Positions 53,441 through 61,856 of a stretch of 64,000 bases of DNA are shown piece after piece; position 1 is the stretch's first letter, and every line of letters starts with the position of its first letter. The notes below the pieces were generated by a model. It searched no databases, had not been told where the DNA came from, and saw only the letters and a program-made list of their open reading frames with translations. Source of the DNA: Bacteroidales bacterium (GTDB taxonomy: Bacteria > Bacteroidota > Bacteroidia > Bacteroidales > VadinHA17); contig JADJLX010000005.1 of assembly GCA_016709865.1 (NCBI GenBank), forward strand, positions 1,054,001 to 1,118,000, read 5' to 3'. The translations under genes were made by a program, and so were the position numbers.

Positions 53441-53806
53441 TCAATTAGTATATTCAACCTTATACTTGTTAAGTCCAACGATTTCTTCAAATGATCTGAC
53501 AAAATTCATCAGGAAGAATGAGTACTGCTCTTTCTCAAAACAGGCAGCAGTTTCATCGGGAGATGCCGGAATATCTTCAAATCTTTTTTCATTATCAGAT
53601 TTACTGATTTCTGACCTTGTAAAATCTATTCGTAACCCATCAACACGGTTATAGAAGTGCCAGCCTCTTTTTCTGTGAGTCTTCAGGATTTCTCCGCCAA
53701 AAACATCATGGACCAGATGCGAGATCAGGCTATCCTGATCAATTGCAGGAATTTTCAGAGTCCTGCTCTTCCTTAGTGCTTCACGCACAATTATTAAATC
53801 AAACAT
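53441..53806 (-). CDS. YunG-like protein
   Basis: I start at the ATG at 53806 (MFDLIIVREALRKSRTL; 121 residues); an upstream extension is possible but reads like noncoding. The core SLISHLVHDVFGGEILKTHRKRGWHFYNRVDGLRIDFTRSEIS matches the YunG-type small cytoplasmic family, in which G-G-E-I, H-F-N and D-T-R residues are conserved. The family's function is not established. It lies between prfC and the plug-like gene. Confidence 0.6.
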   Translation of the reverse strand: MFDLIIVREALRKSRTLKIPAIDQDSLISHLVHDVFGGEILKTHRKRGWHFYNRVDGLRIDFTRSEISKSDNEKRFEDIPASPDETAACFEKEQYSFFLMNFVRSFEEIVGLNKYKVEYTN

Positions 53807-53981
53807 TGATTTATATATTAAAAACAATCGGATTTGATCACTTTTGATAAACGATAAGGATAAGACTGTTTTATCAATCCAGCTTGTCTTAAATACCAAA
53901 TTTACACTATTTTAAGGGACAAAGCAAATATAATTGGTTAATGATACACCAATAAGATTCCCGGCCTTAAACACAATAATG

Positions 53982-55583
53982 TCAGGATTTTACGCCCTTA
54001 ATCTTAAAATCGGATGTCTGATGAAATGTAATTGAAGGGAAATTTTCTTTTGCCAGCTTTAGCATCCATTCACTCTCTGCAAAGAACACAGGATTATTCT
54101 CTTTATCATAAGCAATAGCTCCCGATTTTCTCTTTATAAAAGCTTCAAGTTCTGTTTTGTTGTCTGTTGTCATCCAGCAGGCCTTAACATAGGGCAGATG
54201 AGAAAAATTGCACTTTACTCCGTACTCATGCTCAAGCCTGAACTTAATTACCTCATACTGAAGTTCTCCCACTGTTCCAATGATCTTCCTGTTGCCGGGC
54301 TGCTGTAAAAACAACTGTGCAACTCCTTCATCTGTCATCTGCCATACTCCTTTGTCGAGCTGCTTGGTTTTCATAGGATCGAGGTTCACAACTTCTCTTA
54401 ATATCTCAGGCGAAAAGCTTGGAACTCCTTTAAAGTGAAGCATTTCTCCTTCAGTAAGTGTATCTCCTATCTTGAAATTACCGCTGTCGTATAATCCAAC
54501 AACGTCTCCCGGAAAGGCCTCATCTACAATGCTTTTTGCATTAGCCATGAAGCTGGTAGGTGAGGAAAACCTCATCTTCTTTTCCGACCTTGTATGGAAA
54601 TAGAATTTATTTCTTTCAAATCTGCCTGAGCATATCCTTAAAAATGCAATCCTGTCGCGGTGGTTGGGATCAAGATTTGCATGAATTTTAAAAACAAAAC
54701 CTGTAAGCTGATCTTCATCCGGTTCCACTACACGCTCGGTTGTATGAATGGGGCCGGGACATGGAGCAATCTCCAGAAATGTTTCCAGCAGTTCAAGTAC
54801 ACCGAAATTATTGAGGGCACTTCCAAAGAAAAGTGGAGCAAGATAGCCTTCCCTGTAAAGTGACATGTTGAATGTCTCAAACATCGAATTCACAAGTTCA
54901 AGCTCTTCCCGCAGCTTTGTAATATTATCTTCCCCGACAAAACTTATAAGCTTGGGATCTTTGATATCATTGGTACTTATGAGGCTTTCCGAAACACTAG
55001 TCTTGTCAGGAGCAAAGATCTGCACCTCTTCCTTGAAGAGATTATAAACACCTTTAAACTGCTTGCCATGACCAATAGGCCAGGTGTACGGACAAACCGC
55101 AATTTTGAGCTCCTTTTCAAGCTCATCAACAATATCATAAGGGTGAATTCCTTCCCTGTCCATCTTGTTGATGAAGATCATTACAGGAGTATGACGCATA
55201 CGGCATACTTCCATAAGCTTGCGTGTCTGCTCCTCAACACCTTTTACGGAATCCACGACAAGTATGACACTGTCAACTGCTGAAAGTGTTCTGTATGTGT
55301 CTTCTGCAAAATCCTTATGCCCGGGTGTATCGAGAATGTTAACACGTACATTATTGAAATCGAAGGCCATAACTGAGGTTGAAACTGAAATACCTCTCTG
55401 CTTCTCGATCTCCATAAAATCCGATGTGGTCGATTTCCTGATTTTATTACTCCTAACAGCTCCGGCAGTCTGAATAGCGCCGCCAAAGAGAAGCAATTTC
55501 TCTGTAAGTGTGGTCTTGCCGGCATCAGGGTGACTGATGATGGCAAAGGTCCTTCGTTTCTTTATTTCGCTCTTTAAATCCAT
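53982..55583 (-). CDS. prfC: Peptide chain release factor 3
   Basis: The 533-residue protein starts with the GTPase P loop [15 protein letters not shown] (from residue 17), followed by [27 protein letters not shown] (switch I / G2), DTPGHKDF (G3) and INKMDRE (G4). Domains II and III of the RF3 family follow, with [18 protein letters not shown]. It recycles RF1 and RF2 after translation termination. Length and motifs are as expected for a functional copy. Confidence 0.96.
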   Translation of the reverse strand: MDLKSEIKKRRTFAIISHPDAGKTTLTEKLLLFGGAIQTAGAVRSNKIRKSTTSDFMEIEKQRGISVSTSVMAFDFNNVRVNILDTPGHKDFAEDTYRTLSAVDSVILVVDSVKGVEEQTRKLMEVCRMRHTPVMIFINKMDREGIHPYDIVDELEKELKIAVCPYTWPIGHGKQFKGVYNLFKEEVQIFAPDKTSVSESLISTNDIKDPKLISFVGEDNITKLREELELVNSMFETFNMSLYREGYLAPLFFGSALNNFGVLELLETFLEIAPCPGPIHTTERVVEPDEDQLTGFVFKIHANLDPNHRDRIAFLRICSGRFERNKFYFHTRSEKKMRFSSPTSFMANAKSIVDEAFPGDVVGLYDSGNFKIGDTLTEGEMLHFKGVPSFSPEILREVVNLDPMKTKQLDKGVWQMTDEGVAQLFLQQPGNRKIIGTVGELQYEVIKFRLEHEYGVKCNFSHLPYVKACWMTTDNKTELEAFIKRKSGAIAYDKENNPVFFAESEWMLKLAKENFPSITFHQTSDFKIKGVKS

Positions 55584-55617
55584 TTTTTAACAGTGGCACA
55601 AAAGTAGTAAAAATCCA

Positions 55618-55792
55618 TTAACCACAAAGTGTGTGCGCCCCCCATCCCCCCTAAAGGGGGGCTAACTCATACACATATATCTGATTTAAATTATGTTACG
55701 GAATTTATCCCCCTTTAGGGGGAAGTAACACCTCAGCGGGACAGGGGGCGCTAATGCTCTGCGTCCCGATGGCTATCGGGACTCTGCGGTAA
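55618..55792. repeat. TTAACCACAAAG element with an inner GC-rich inverted repeat
   Basis: TTAACCACAAAG (55618-55629) faces CTCTGCGGT (55782-55790). Inside, GCGCCCCC (55635-55642) faces GGGGGCGC (55744-55751), and two short palindromes lie between them, CCCCCCTAAAGGGGGG and CCCCCTTTAGGGGG. The whole spacer between prfC and the phosphoesterase gene (287 bp) is made of it and 80 bp of AT-rich DNA. This is probably one composite element. Confidence 0.75.
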
Positions 55793-55869
55793 AACTCATA
55801 ATATACAAAACCAGAATTATCCAAATAAGTACATATATTTAACAACTAGATAAAAAGATTAAAACAGAT

Positions 55870-56715
55870 ATGAAAATAGTTTTAAAACAATTGCTCGTTG
55901 TACTTCTGTTACTGAGTCTAATCACAACAACTGGCTTTAGTCAGAAGAAAAACTCATCTCCTCCTTTCATTGTAATACAGGTTACTGATCCGCAGTTTGG
56001 AATGTATGAGGCCGACAAGGGATTCAGCAAAGAAACAGAACTTTATGAAAGAGCGGTTGATGCAATTAATAAGCTTAACCCTGATTTTGTAGTACTGACC
56101 GGCGACCTTGTCAACAAAAAAGATGATCGTGCCCAGGTTACTGAATTCAAAAGGATTACTGCAAGAATTAAGAAAGAGATACCTGTTTATTATTCCCCCG
56201 GAAACCACGACATCGGTCAACCGACAACCCAAAAAGATATCGATTCATTTATTTCAGACTATGGTCACGACAGGTTCTCATTTAAGCATAAAAAGAGTCT
56301 GATCATGGGAGTGAATTCCTGCCTCATCAAATCGAATACCCCGGTTCTGGAAGAATCTCAGTTCGAATGGCTAAAAAAAGAGCTTAATAAAGGGAAAAAG
56401 GCAAAAAACGTAATCCTCTTTACGCACTATCCTTTCTTTATTAACTCTTTTGATGAAGCAGATCAATACTTCAATATTACTGTTGAAACACGTAAAAGAT
56501 ATCTGGAGCTTTTTAAGGAATATGGTGTCGATGCAGTATTCGCCGGACATCTTCACAATAACGGATCGGGCAAATACGGTGATATGCAGATGATTACAAC
56601 AAGTGCTGTCGGTAAGCCACTTGGGAAAGCAGATTCTGGAATAAGAGTTATTAAGGTATATCCCGATAGGGTAGAAAGTGTATATTATACACTTAATGAG
56701 ATCCCTTTTCAATAA
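55870..56715 (+). CDS. Secreted calcineurin-type metallophosphoesterase
   Basis: The 281-residue protein has a signal peptide (MKIVLKQLLVVLLLLSLITTTGFSQ). The metal motifs are in order: D40 in QVTDPQFG, D79 in LTGDL, GNHD in YYSPGNHDIG, H in FTHYPFF, and GHLHNN. It is a periplasmic or outer phosphatase or phosphodiesterase; the substrate is unknown. Its last 23 bases overlap the 3' end of the convergent YciI-like gene. This is unusually tight for convergent genes. Confidence 0.92.
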   Translation: MKIVLKQLLVVLLLLSLITTTGFSQKKNSSPPFIVIQVTDPQFGMYEADKGFSKETELYERAVDAINKLNPDFVVLTGDLVNKKDDRAQVTEFKRITARIKKEIPVYYSPGNHDIGQPTTQKDIDSFISDYGHDRFSFKHKKSLIMGVNSCLIKSNTPVLEESQFEWLKKELNKGKKAKNVILFTHYPFFINSFDEADQYFNITVETRKRYLELFKEYGVDAVFAGHLHNNGSGKYGDMQMITTSAVGKPLGKADSGIRVIKVYPDRVESVYYTLNEIPFQ

Positions 56716-57154
56716 GTTTATGGACTTTCAGGTATTCACTGATTGCCGCAGAACCATACCATTCATAGTATTCAACATCAAAGATCTTCTGACTTATTGT
56801 AGGATCGGCTTTAAGAAGTTCTTTTGCTTCATCAATTGTTTTTACATTCAGAATAAAAATGCCACGGTAGGTCTTTTCGTTTTCTTCAATCGGACCTGCA
56901 ATAACAAGTTTTCCCGATTCTGCCATTGCATTAATGTTCGCAAAATGTCCCTTGAAAAGATTGTCTCGTTCTGCTCCGGCTGCTAATTTGTTTGAACCTG
57001 TTTTCAGAATTGCCAGTATATATGATTTCATCCCTCTTTCGTCAGCGCCAAGCCTCTTTGCCAGAACTGAATCATAAACCTGGGTATTTGTCTGTGCAAA
57101 CAGAGATGTTCCGGGAAGAATTAAACAGAATATTACTAAAAGTCTTTTTATCAT
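56693..57154 (-). CDS. Secreted YciI-like protein
   Basis: The 153-residue protein has a signal peptide (MIKRLLVIFCLILPGTSLFAQ) and a YciI-like ferredoxin fold: YILAILKTGSNK, then HFANINAMAESGKLVIAGPIEENEKTYRGIFILNVKTIDEAKELL. YciI-like domains are dimeric and their activity is mostly unknown. An exported version is uncommon but appears in Bacteroidota. It starts where the DUF1801 gene ends (four-base overlap), so the two are co-translated. Confidence 0.82.
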   Translation of the reverse strand: MIKRLLVIFCLILPGTSLFAQTNTQVYDSVLAKRLGADERGMKSYILAILKTGSNKLAAGAERDNLFKGHFANINAMAESGKLVIAGPIEENEKTYRGIFILNVKTIDEAKELLKADPTISQKIFDVEYYEWYGSAAISEYLKVHKLIEKGSH

Positions 57155-57624
57155 TTTTTTGTGGATTTATTATTTACATACCGACTCTCATAAGTTGCAA
57201 TCCATTCCTGAACAGAAATCTTTGAAGACAGCTCCCCTATTAGCTTATATGGAATCTGATCTGGTTTCTTAAATCTTATACAGCCTTTCCCCATATCAAG
57301 CTTTGTTTTTGAATGTTTAGGATATTCTTCAGTGAACCACTTTAAAAGCTTTTCATCACCATATATACCCATGTGATAGAGGGCAATAAAATTTTTTTGT
57401 GAAGCCACTGCCATAAATGGTAAAGGTACTTTCGGAGTCACATGATACCCTTTGGGATAAATGGAAAAAGGAACAATAAAACCGATCATTCCATAGCTCA
57501 TCTCCTCCACAAATCCTTTCGGAAGATTGGCTTTTATTACTTTCCTGAGTTCATTTACAGTTTTCCTTCTCTCCTCCGGGATCTGATTCACATAATCATC
57601 CGGCGATTTGGCAAAGATCTGCAT
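57151..57624 (-). CDS. DUF1801 protein
   Basis: The 157-residue protein is a cytoplasmic DUF1801 member: SPDDYVNQIPEERRKTVNELRKVIKANLP opens the fold, and FVEEMSYGMIGFIVPF and FKKPDQIPYKLIGEL follow. DUF1801 proteins are small and of uncertain role; some relatives bind iron-sulfur or nucleic-acid partners. Its stop overlaps the YciI-like gene start. No further context is seen. Confidence 0.82.
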   Translation of the reverse strand: MQIFAKSPDDYVNQIPEERRKTVNELRKVIKANLPKGFVEEMSYGMIGFIVPFSIYPKGYHVTPKVPLPFMAVASQKNFIALYHMGIYGDEKLLKWFTEEYPKHSKTKLDMGKGCIRFKKPDQIPYKLIGELSSKISVQEWIATYESRYVNNKSTKK

Positions 57625-57682
57625 ATCAGTAGATTTTAAGTATTACGAATAAACACTTAAATAGTCTGGTTTGTTCAGGTCT

Positions 57683-57767
57683 GCTATACGCTATACGCTA
57701 TACGCTATACGCTCTGTGTTTTTTAACCACGGAGACACAGATTACACGGAGATTACACGGAGTAATT
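57683..57767. repeat. Heptamer tandem repeat GCTATAC and a TTAACCACGGAG half-element
   Basis: Four perfect GCTATAC heptamers plus a partial fifth occupy 57683-57713. A TTAACCACGGAG half-element begins at 57723, with GATTACACGGAG units behind it. Both lie in the spacer between the GH92 stop and the DUF1801 start. Confidence 0.8.
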
Positions 57768-57773
57768 AATCCC

Positions 57774-60008
57774 TTAGTCACGTATTCCCGAAGGCGGCGC
57801 ATCCTCCAAAGCTGCACCCCAGGTGTAATTCGGTTTCGGGCCCATCTCCAGAACCAACTCTCCTCCGTCCTTAATATCATCCCAGCTGAACCAGGGTTTA
57901 TTCCATTCTTTGCCATTGAGCTTTGCACTTTGAATATACTTGTTCTCCCTGCTGCTCTTCTTCGCAATAACTTTGAACTTATTATTATTCTGCAGGTCAA
58001 CAACCACTTCAGTAAATACCGGACTTCCAATATTAAATGCAGGAATCCCGGGTGTTACAGGATAAAATCCCATACTTGAGAATACCACAAATCCTGAAAG
58101 ACCACCGCCATCCTCATCGCCCGGTATACCAAAAGGTGTATTAGGGAACCAGGTATCAAGCAGCATCCTGATACGTTTCTGTGTTTTCCACGGGGCACCG
58201 GAATAGTTGTATAAATATGGTATATGAAGACTTGGTTCATTACCCATAACAAACTGGCCAACCTGACCTGTAGCATCAGGGAATTGTCCAAGGTATGCGT
58301 ACTTGCTCATTCCAAGACCTTCCATGAATAACTGATCAAGCTTTGCAGTAAATTTTTCTCTTCCGCCGAGCAGACTTATCAGGCCGGAAACATCATGCTG
58401 TACATCCCAAAGATAGGTCCAGCCGTTGTTCTCATCATAATAGTCGCGGTTTCCCATTCCCCCTGAATGCTTTACATTGAAACCTTCCACCCAGTTACCA
58501 TCAGCAGTACGTGGTTCAAAAAATCCTGTTTCCTTATTGAAGAGATTCTTAAAGTTCTGAGATCTTTTCATGAAGTACTCATAATCACCTTGTTTATTAA
58601 GCGACCTGGCAAGTTGTGCCAGGCACCAGTCATCATAGCTATGAGCCAGAGTTATTGCGACTGCCTGTCTTTTTTCAAAAGAATGCACTGCAGCAACTGT
58701 TTCAGTTTCACCAATGCTGAGTGCCGGATAATACCCTTTTTCAAGATAAAATGTATCAAGTGAGCACATCGGACCATTTCTCCATGGAAGCATAGTTGCT
58801 TCCATCGCATTCTTTTTCAGGCCTTCATAAGCTTTTTCTATGTCAAAATTTCTGATCCCCTTAAACCATGCATCAGCAATAATTGCAGCGGAATGGTGAC
58901 CATTCATACATGGATTATCTCCGTAAAGAATCGGAAATGAAGGCATCCAACCTCCCTGTTCATACATCCGGACATAAGATTGAATTTTCACTCCTTCCAG
59001 TTCAGGATTGATCATTGCATGCAGGGGATGTGCAGCCCTGTAAGTATCCCACATCCAGTCGTCGTTATAAAACACAGTATCATTATCATTATGTACCGCA
59101 TCGTCGAAACCGCTGTAGTAGCGGCCATCCTCAGAGATATTTGTCATTCTCTCATAAGTGCGGTATAATGCTGTATAAAAGACAGTTTTCTGATCTTCAG
59201 TCCCGCCTTCTACTTCTATTTTGCCAAGTGCTTCATTCCATGCTTTCTTACCATTTGACTTTAGCGCCTCAAAATTCCATTCAGGAATCTCATTTTCAAG
59301 ATTTTTCTTTGCCTGCTCTGCATCAACAAATGACACACCCATCTTAACTCCAACCTTCTCTTTCTCCTTAACATCGAATGTCAGAGCAACAGACGGACGT
59401 GATCCCTGACCACTGCTGCGGCTTGTATCAGCCGAAAAACTCTTGTCTGTTTTTAAATAAAAGTAAACCCTGATTTTATTACTGTAGATCTCAAATCCTT
59501 CCACAGTGTTATTGTCTGTCACTTTAAATGAACCGGTAGTTGTTACACCCAGCATCAGATTTTTCTTATCTTTTTTGTTCCATGCAATCTGGTAAAATGA
59601 AGACTTCTCCGCAACAGTGAACTCGAGGTTTACATCCGGATCTTCGAGCCATACTGAATAATAATACGGTGTACAGACCTCATAATCATGATCATAATAA
59701 CTCTGCCATGAGCGCCTGTCGTTTGAAACATCTCCTGATGTCGGCATTAACAGCCCTGCAGTTCCATTTCTGTGTCCGCATAAAATAAAAGGAAATCCGG
59801 AGATCTTCTCAGCCTGGTACCCTCCCGGCAAACGATGAATACGCATCATGCTGTTAGGCAGATTCACAAGCGGTACAGTTGTCTCAAGCAACTGGCTGAT
59901 ACCTCCGATGTTTGGATTAACATAATCAACAGGATCTGAGCCTTTTTCAGAGCATGATACCAGGATTGGAAAGCAAATAACAATCAGAAAGAATAGTTTA
60001 CTTTTCAT
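57774..60008 (-). CDS. GH92 alpha-mannosidase, lipoprotein
   Basis: The 744-residue protein has a leader ending LVSCSEKG, a lipobox, and thus is likely a lipoprotein. The GH92 N-terminal motif is DYVNPNIGGISQLLETTVPLVNLP, and catalytic-domain motifs include MWDTYRAAHPL, GNEPSLHIPYLYNYSG and GIPGDEDGGGLSGFVVFSSMG. GH92 enzymes are calcium-dependent exo-alpha-mannosidases that act on glycans, outside the cell or in the periplasm. It lies opposite the transglutaminase-like gene. A second GH92 gene follows 1.8 kb on, on the other strand. Confidence 0.94.
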   Translation of the reverse strand: MKSKLFFLIVICFPILVSCSEKGSDPVDYVNPNIGGISQLLETTVPLVNLPNSMMRIHRLPGGYQAEKISGFPFILCGHRNGTAGLLMPTSGDVSNDRRSWQSYYDHDYEVCTPYYYSVWLEDPDVNLEFTVAEKSSFYQIAWNKKDKKNLMLGVTTTGSFKVTDNNTVEGFEIYSNKIRVYFYLKTDKSFSADTSRSSGQGSRPSVALTFDVKEKEKVGVKMGVSFVDAEQAKKNLENEIPEWNFEALKSNGKKAWNEALGKIEVEGGTEDQKTVFYTALYRTYERMTNISEDGRYYSGFDDAVHNDNDTVFYNDDWMWDTYRAAHPLHAMINPELEGVKIQSYVRMYEQGGWMPSFPILYGDNPCMNGHHSAAIIADAWFKGIRNFDIEKAYEGLKKNAMEATMLPWRNGPMCSLDTFYLEKGYYPALSIGETETVAAVHSFEKRQAVAITLAHSYDDWCLAQLARSLNKQGDYEYFMKRSQNFKNLFNKETGFFEPRTADGNWVEGFNVKHSGGMGNRDYYDENNGWTYLWDVQHDVSGLISLLGGREKFTAKLDQLFMEGLGMSKYAYLGQFPDATGQVGQFVMGNEPSLHIPYLYNYSGAPWKTQKRIRMLLDTWFPNTPFGIPGDEDGGGLSGFVVFSSMGFYPVTPGIPAFNIGSPVFTEVVVDLQNNNKFKVIAKKSSRENKYIQSAKLNGKEWNKPWFSWDDIKDGGELVLEMGPKPNYTWGAALEDAPPSGIRD

Positions 60009-60130
60009 ATAACTTTAATATAGATTACCAACATGGTAAATTTACATTTTTACCTCAACCAAATTCTACCCAAATCTAATTTTATTGAATGAAAGATTAA
60101 TTTAACTTTGATTGATTGAAAAGAAAGAAT

Positions 60131-61483
60131 ATGATTTACTTTAGGTCGTTACTATTCCCCGTTGTCTGCATATTATTGTCAGGATGTGGGCCCTCTGCAG
60201 ATCAGAATAAACTCTGGAATACTGTTTCAAATTCAGATTCTTTAAAACAGATTGATGAAAGGATAAGGCTTGATTTTTCATTAAGTGAAGAGAAAGCTAT
60301 TGAGGCAATTAAAGAAAGAACAGGCAAGTACTCAGATGTTGACAAATCATTCTGGGAAGAAAACGGCTGGCTTGAATGGAAGCTTATTGACGGCAAAAAG
60401 ATGTATTTCAACAGGGCTGTTTCCAATCTGTTTCTGATTAAAAAATTCTATGAGGAAAAAGATAAGAGACTTCTGGAAATTGCAGCAGATCCGGAAATGG
60501 TCCTGCGGAAAAAGCACACTGAAGAAATTCTAAAGGCATCTGAAAATAACAACGATCCGGTTATACCAGTTCAGCTTAAGATAACATATACAATTACTGT
60601 ACTTCCCGACGCTGTACCAGAGGGTGAAACTATACGCTGCTGGATGCCTTTTCCCAAAGAGGGACATCAGCGCCAGAAAAACCCTGTACTGTTAAATACT
60701 TCACAGAAGGATTATGTTATCGCACCAGATTCTGCAATTCACCGGACGCTGTATATGGAAAACAAAGCTTCTAAGGGAAAACCTACCATATTTGTAGCAA
60801 CATTTACATATCTCTCTTCTGGTCAGTATTTTAATCTGGATAAGGAAAAAATACTTCCTTATGATAAGTCAACAGAAATCTATAAAAAGTACACTTCGGA
60901 ACAGCTTCCTCACATATGTTTTACCGACAATATTAAGAGGCTAGCAGATACAATATCTTCACCTGATGATCTTCCTTCTGAAACAGTTAGAAAGATCTAC
61001 TTATGGTTCAAGGAAAATATTCCATGGACTGGCGCTCTTGAATATTCCATCATGCCGAATATTCCCGAGTATGTATATCTAAACAGAAGAGGAGATTGCG
61101 GTATGCAGACATTTCTGTTCATGTCTATGCTCAGATACAAAGGTATTCCGGTGAGGTGGCAGAGCGGATGGAAGGTACCCCCTGGTGATAAGAACCTGCA
61201 CGACTGGTGCGAGGTGTATTATGAGGGCGTTGGCTGGGTACCTGCCGATGTCTCTTATGACCTTCAGGCATCTGATGTCAAAGAAATTAAGGAATTCTTT
61301 GTTTCCGGAATAGATTCCTACAGGATGATTGTAAATGATGGCATTTCAGGCCTTCTTTACCCTGCCAAGAAGTTCATGCGCAGCGAACCATTTGATTTTC
61401 AGAGAGGAGAAGTTGAATGGAACGGCGGAAATCTCTATTTCGATAAGTGGGATTATAATATGAAGATTGAGTATGAAAAATAA
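60131..61483 (+). CDS. Transglutaminase-like lipoprotein
   Basis: I start at the ATG at 60131 (MIYFRSLLFPVVCILLSGCG; 450 residues); a TTG 15 bases upstream is possible. The leader ends LLSGC, a clear lipobox. A transglutaminase-like core lies in the second half, with the catalytic triad C323 in RRGDCGMQT, H357 in LHDWCEVYY and D373 in WVPADVSY. Related secreted proteins break or form isopeptide bonds, or are protease-like. The N-terminal 150 residues are helical and charged. It is between two GH92 genes, so a shared glycoprotein target is possible. Confidence 0.85.
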   Translation: MIYFRSLLFPVVCILLSGCGPSADQNKLWNTVSNSDSLKQIDERIRLDFSLSEEKAIEAIKERTGKYSDVDKSFWEENGWLEWKLIDGKKMYFNRAVSNLFLIKKFYEEKDKRLLEIAADPEMVLRKKHTEEILKASENNNDPVIPVQLKITYTITVLPDAVPEGETIRCWMPFPKEGHQRQKNPVLLNTSQKDYVIAPDSAIHRTLYMENKASKGKPTIFVATFTYLSSGQYFNLDKEKILPYDKSTEIYKKYTSEQLPHICFTDNIKRLADTISSPDDLPSETVRKIYLWFKENIPWTGALEYSIMPNIPEYVYLNRRGDCGMQTFLFMSMLRYKGIPVRWQSGWKVPPGDKNLHDWCEVYYEGVGWVPADVSYDLQASDVKEIKEFFVSGIDSYRMIVNDGISGLLYPAKKFMRSEPFDFQRGEVEWNGGNLYFDKWDYNMKIEYEK

Positions 61484-61612
61484 AGGCTCAAAGGCGTAAG
61501 GGCGTAATGGCGCAAAGGCAAAATGTCATGAATAAGAATATATAATAGGCCCCCTCTGATGCATAGTCGTAAAAATAAGGTATTGGGATGAATGAGAAAC
61601 TGTTTAGAAAAA

Positions 61613-61830
61613 TTTCCCCTCCTTTTGAAGGAGGGGTGGACGGGAGTGCTGATTATCTGATATTTACGAAGTTAGATTTCCCGGCCGGGGTGGTTGATTT
61701 TAAGGGAATATCTCAAAATACTAAAAGATGAAAACAAGGATAAATAATCAACCACCCCGGCCGCAAATTAGCTTTACAAAAACAAATCATAATTTTACTG
61801 CGGCCACCCCTCCTTCAAAAGGTGGGGAAA
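61613..61830. repeat. MITE-like element, 218 bp, with 27-bp terminal inverted repeats
   Basis: Bases 61613-61639 and 61804-61830 are inverted repeats that differ at a single position over 27 bp. An inner 18-bp pair, 61682-61699 with 61746-61763, is perfect and starts CGGCCGGGGTGG. No open frame is seen inside. It fills most of the 373-bp spacer before the second GH92 gene. Confidence 0.88.
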
Positions 61831-61856
61831 CTTATCTGTCATATATTCAACACTTT

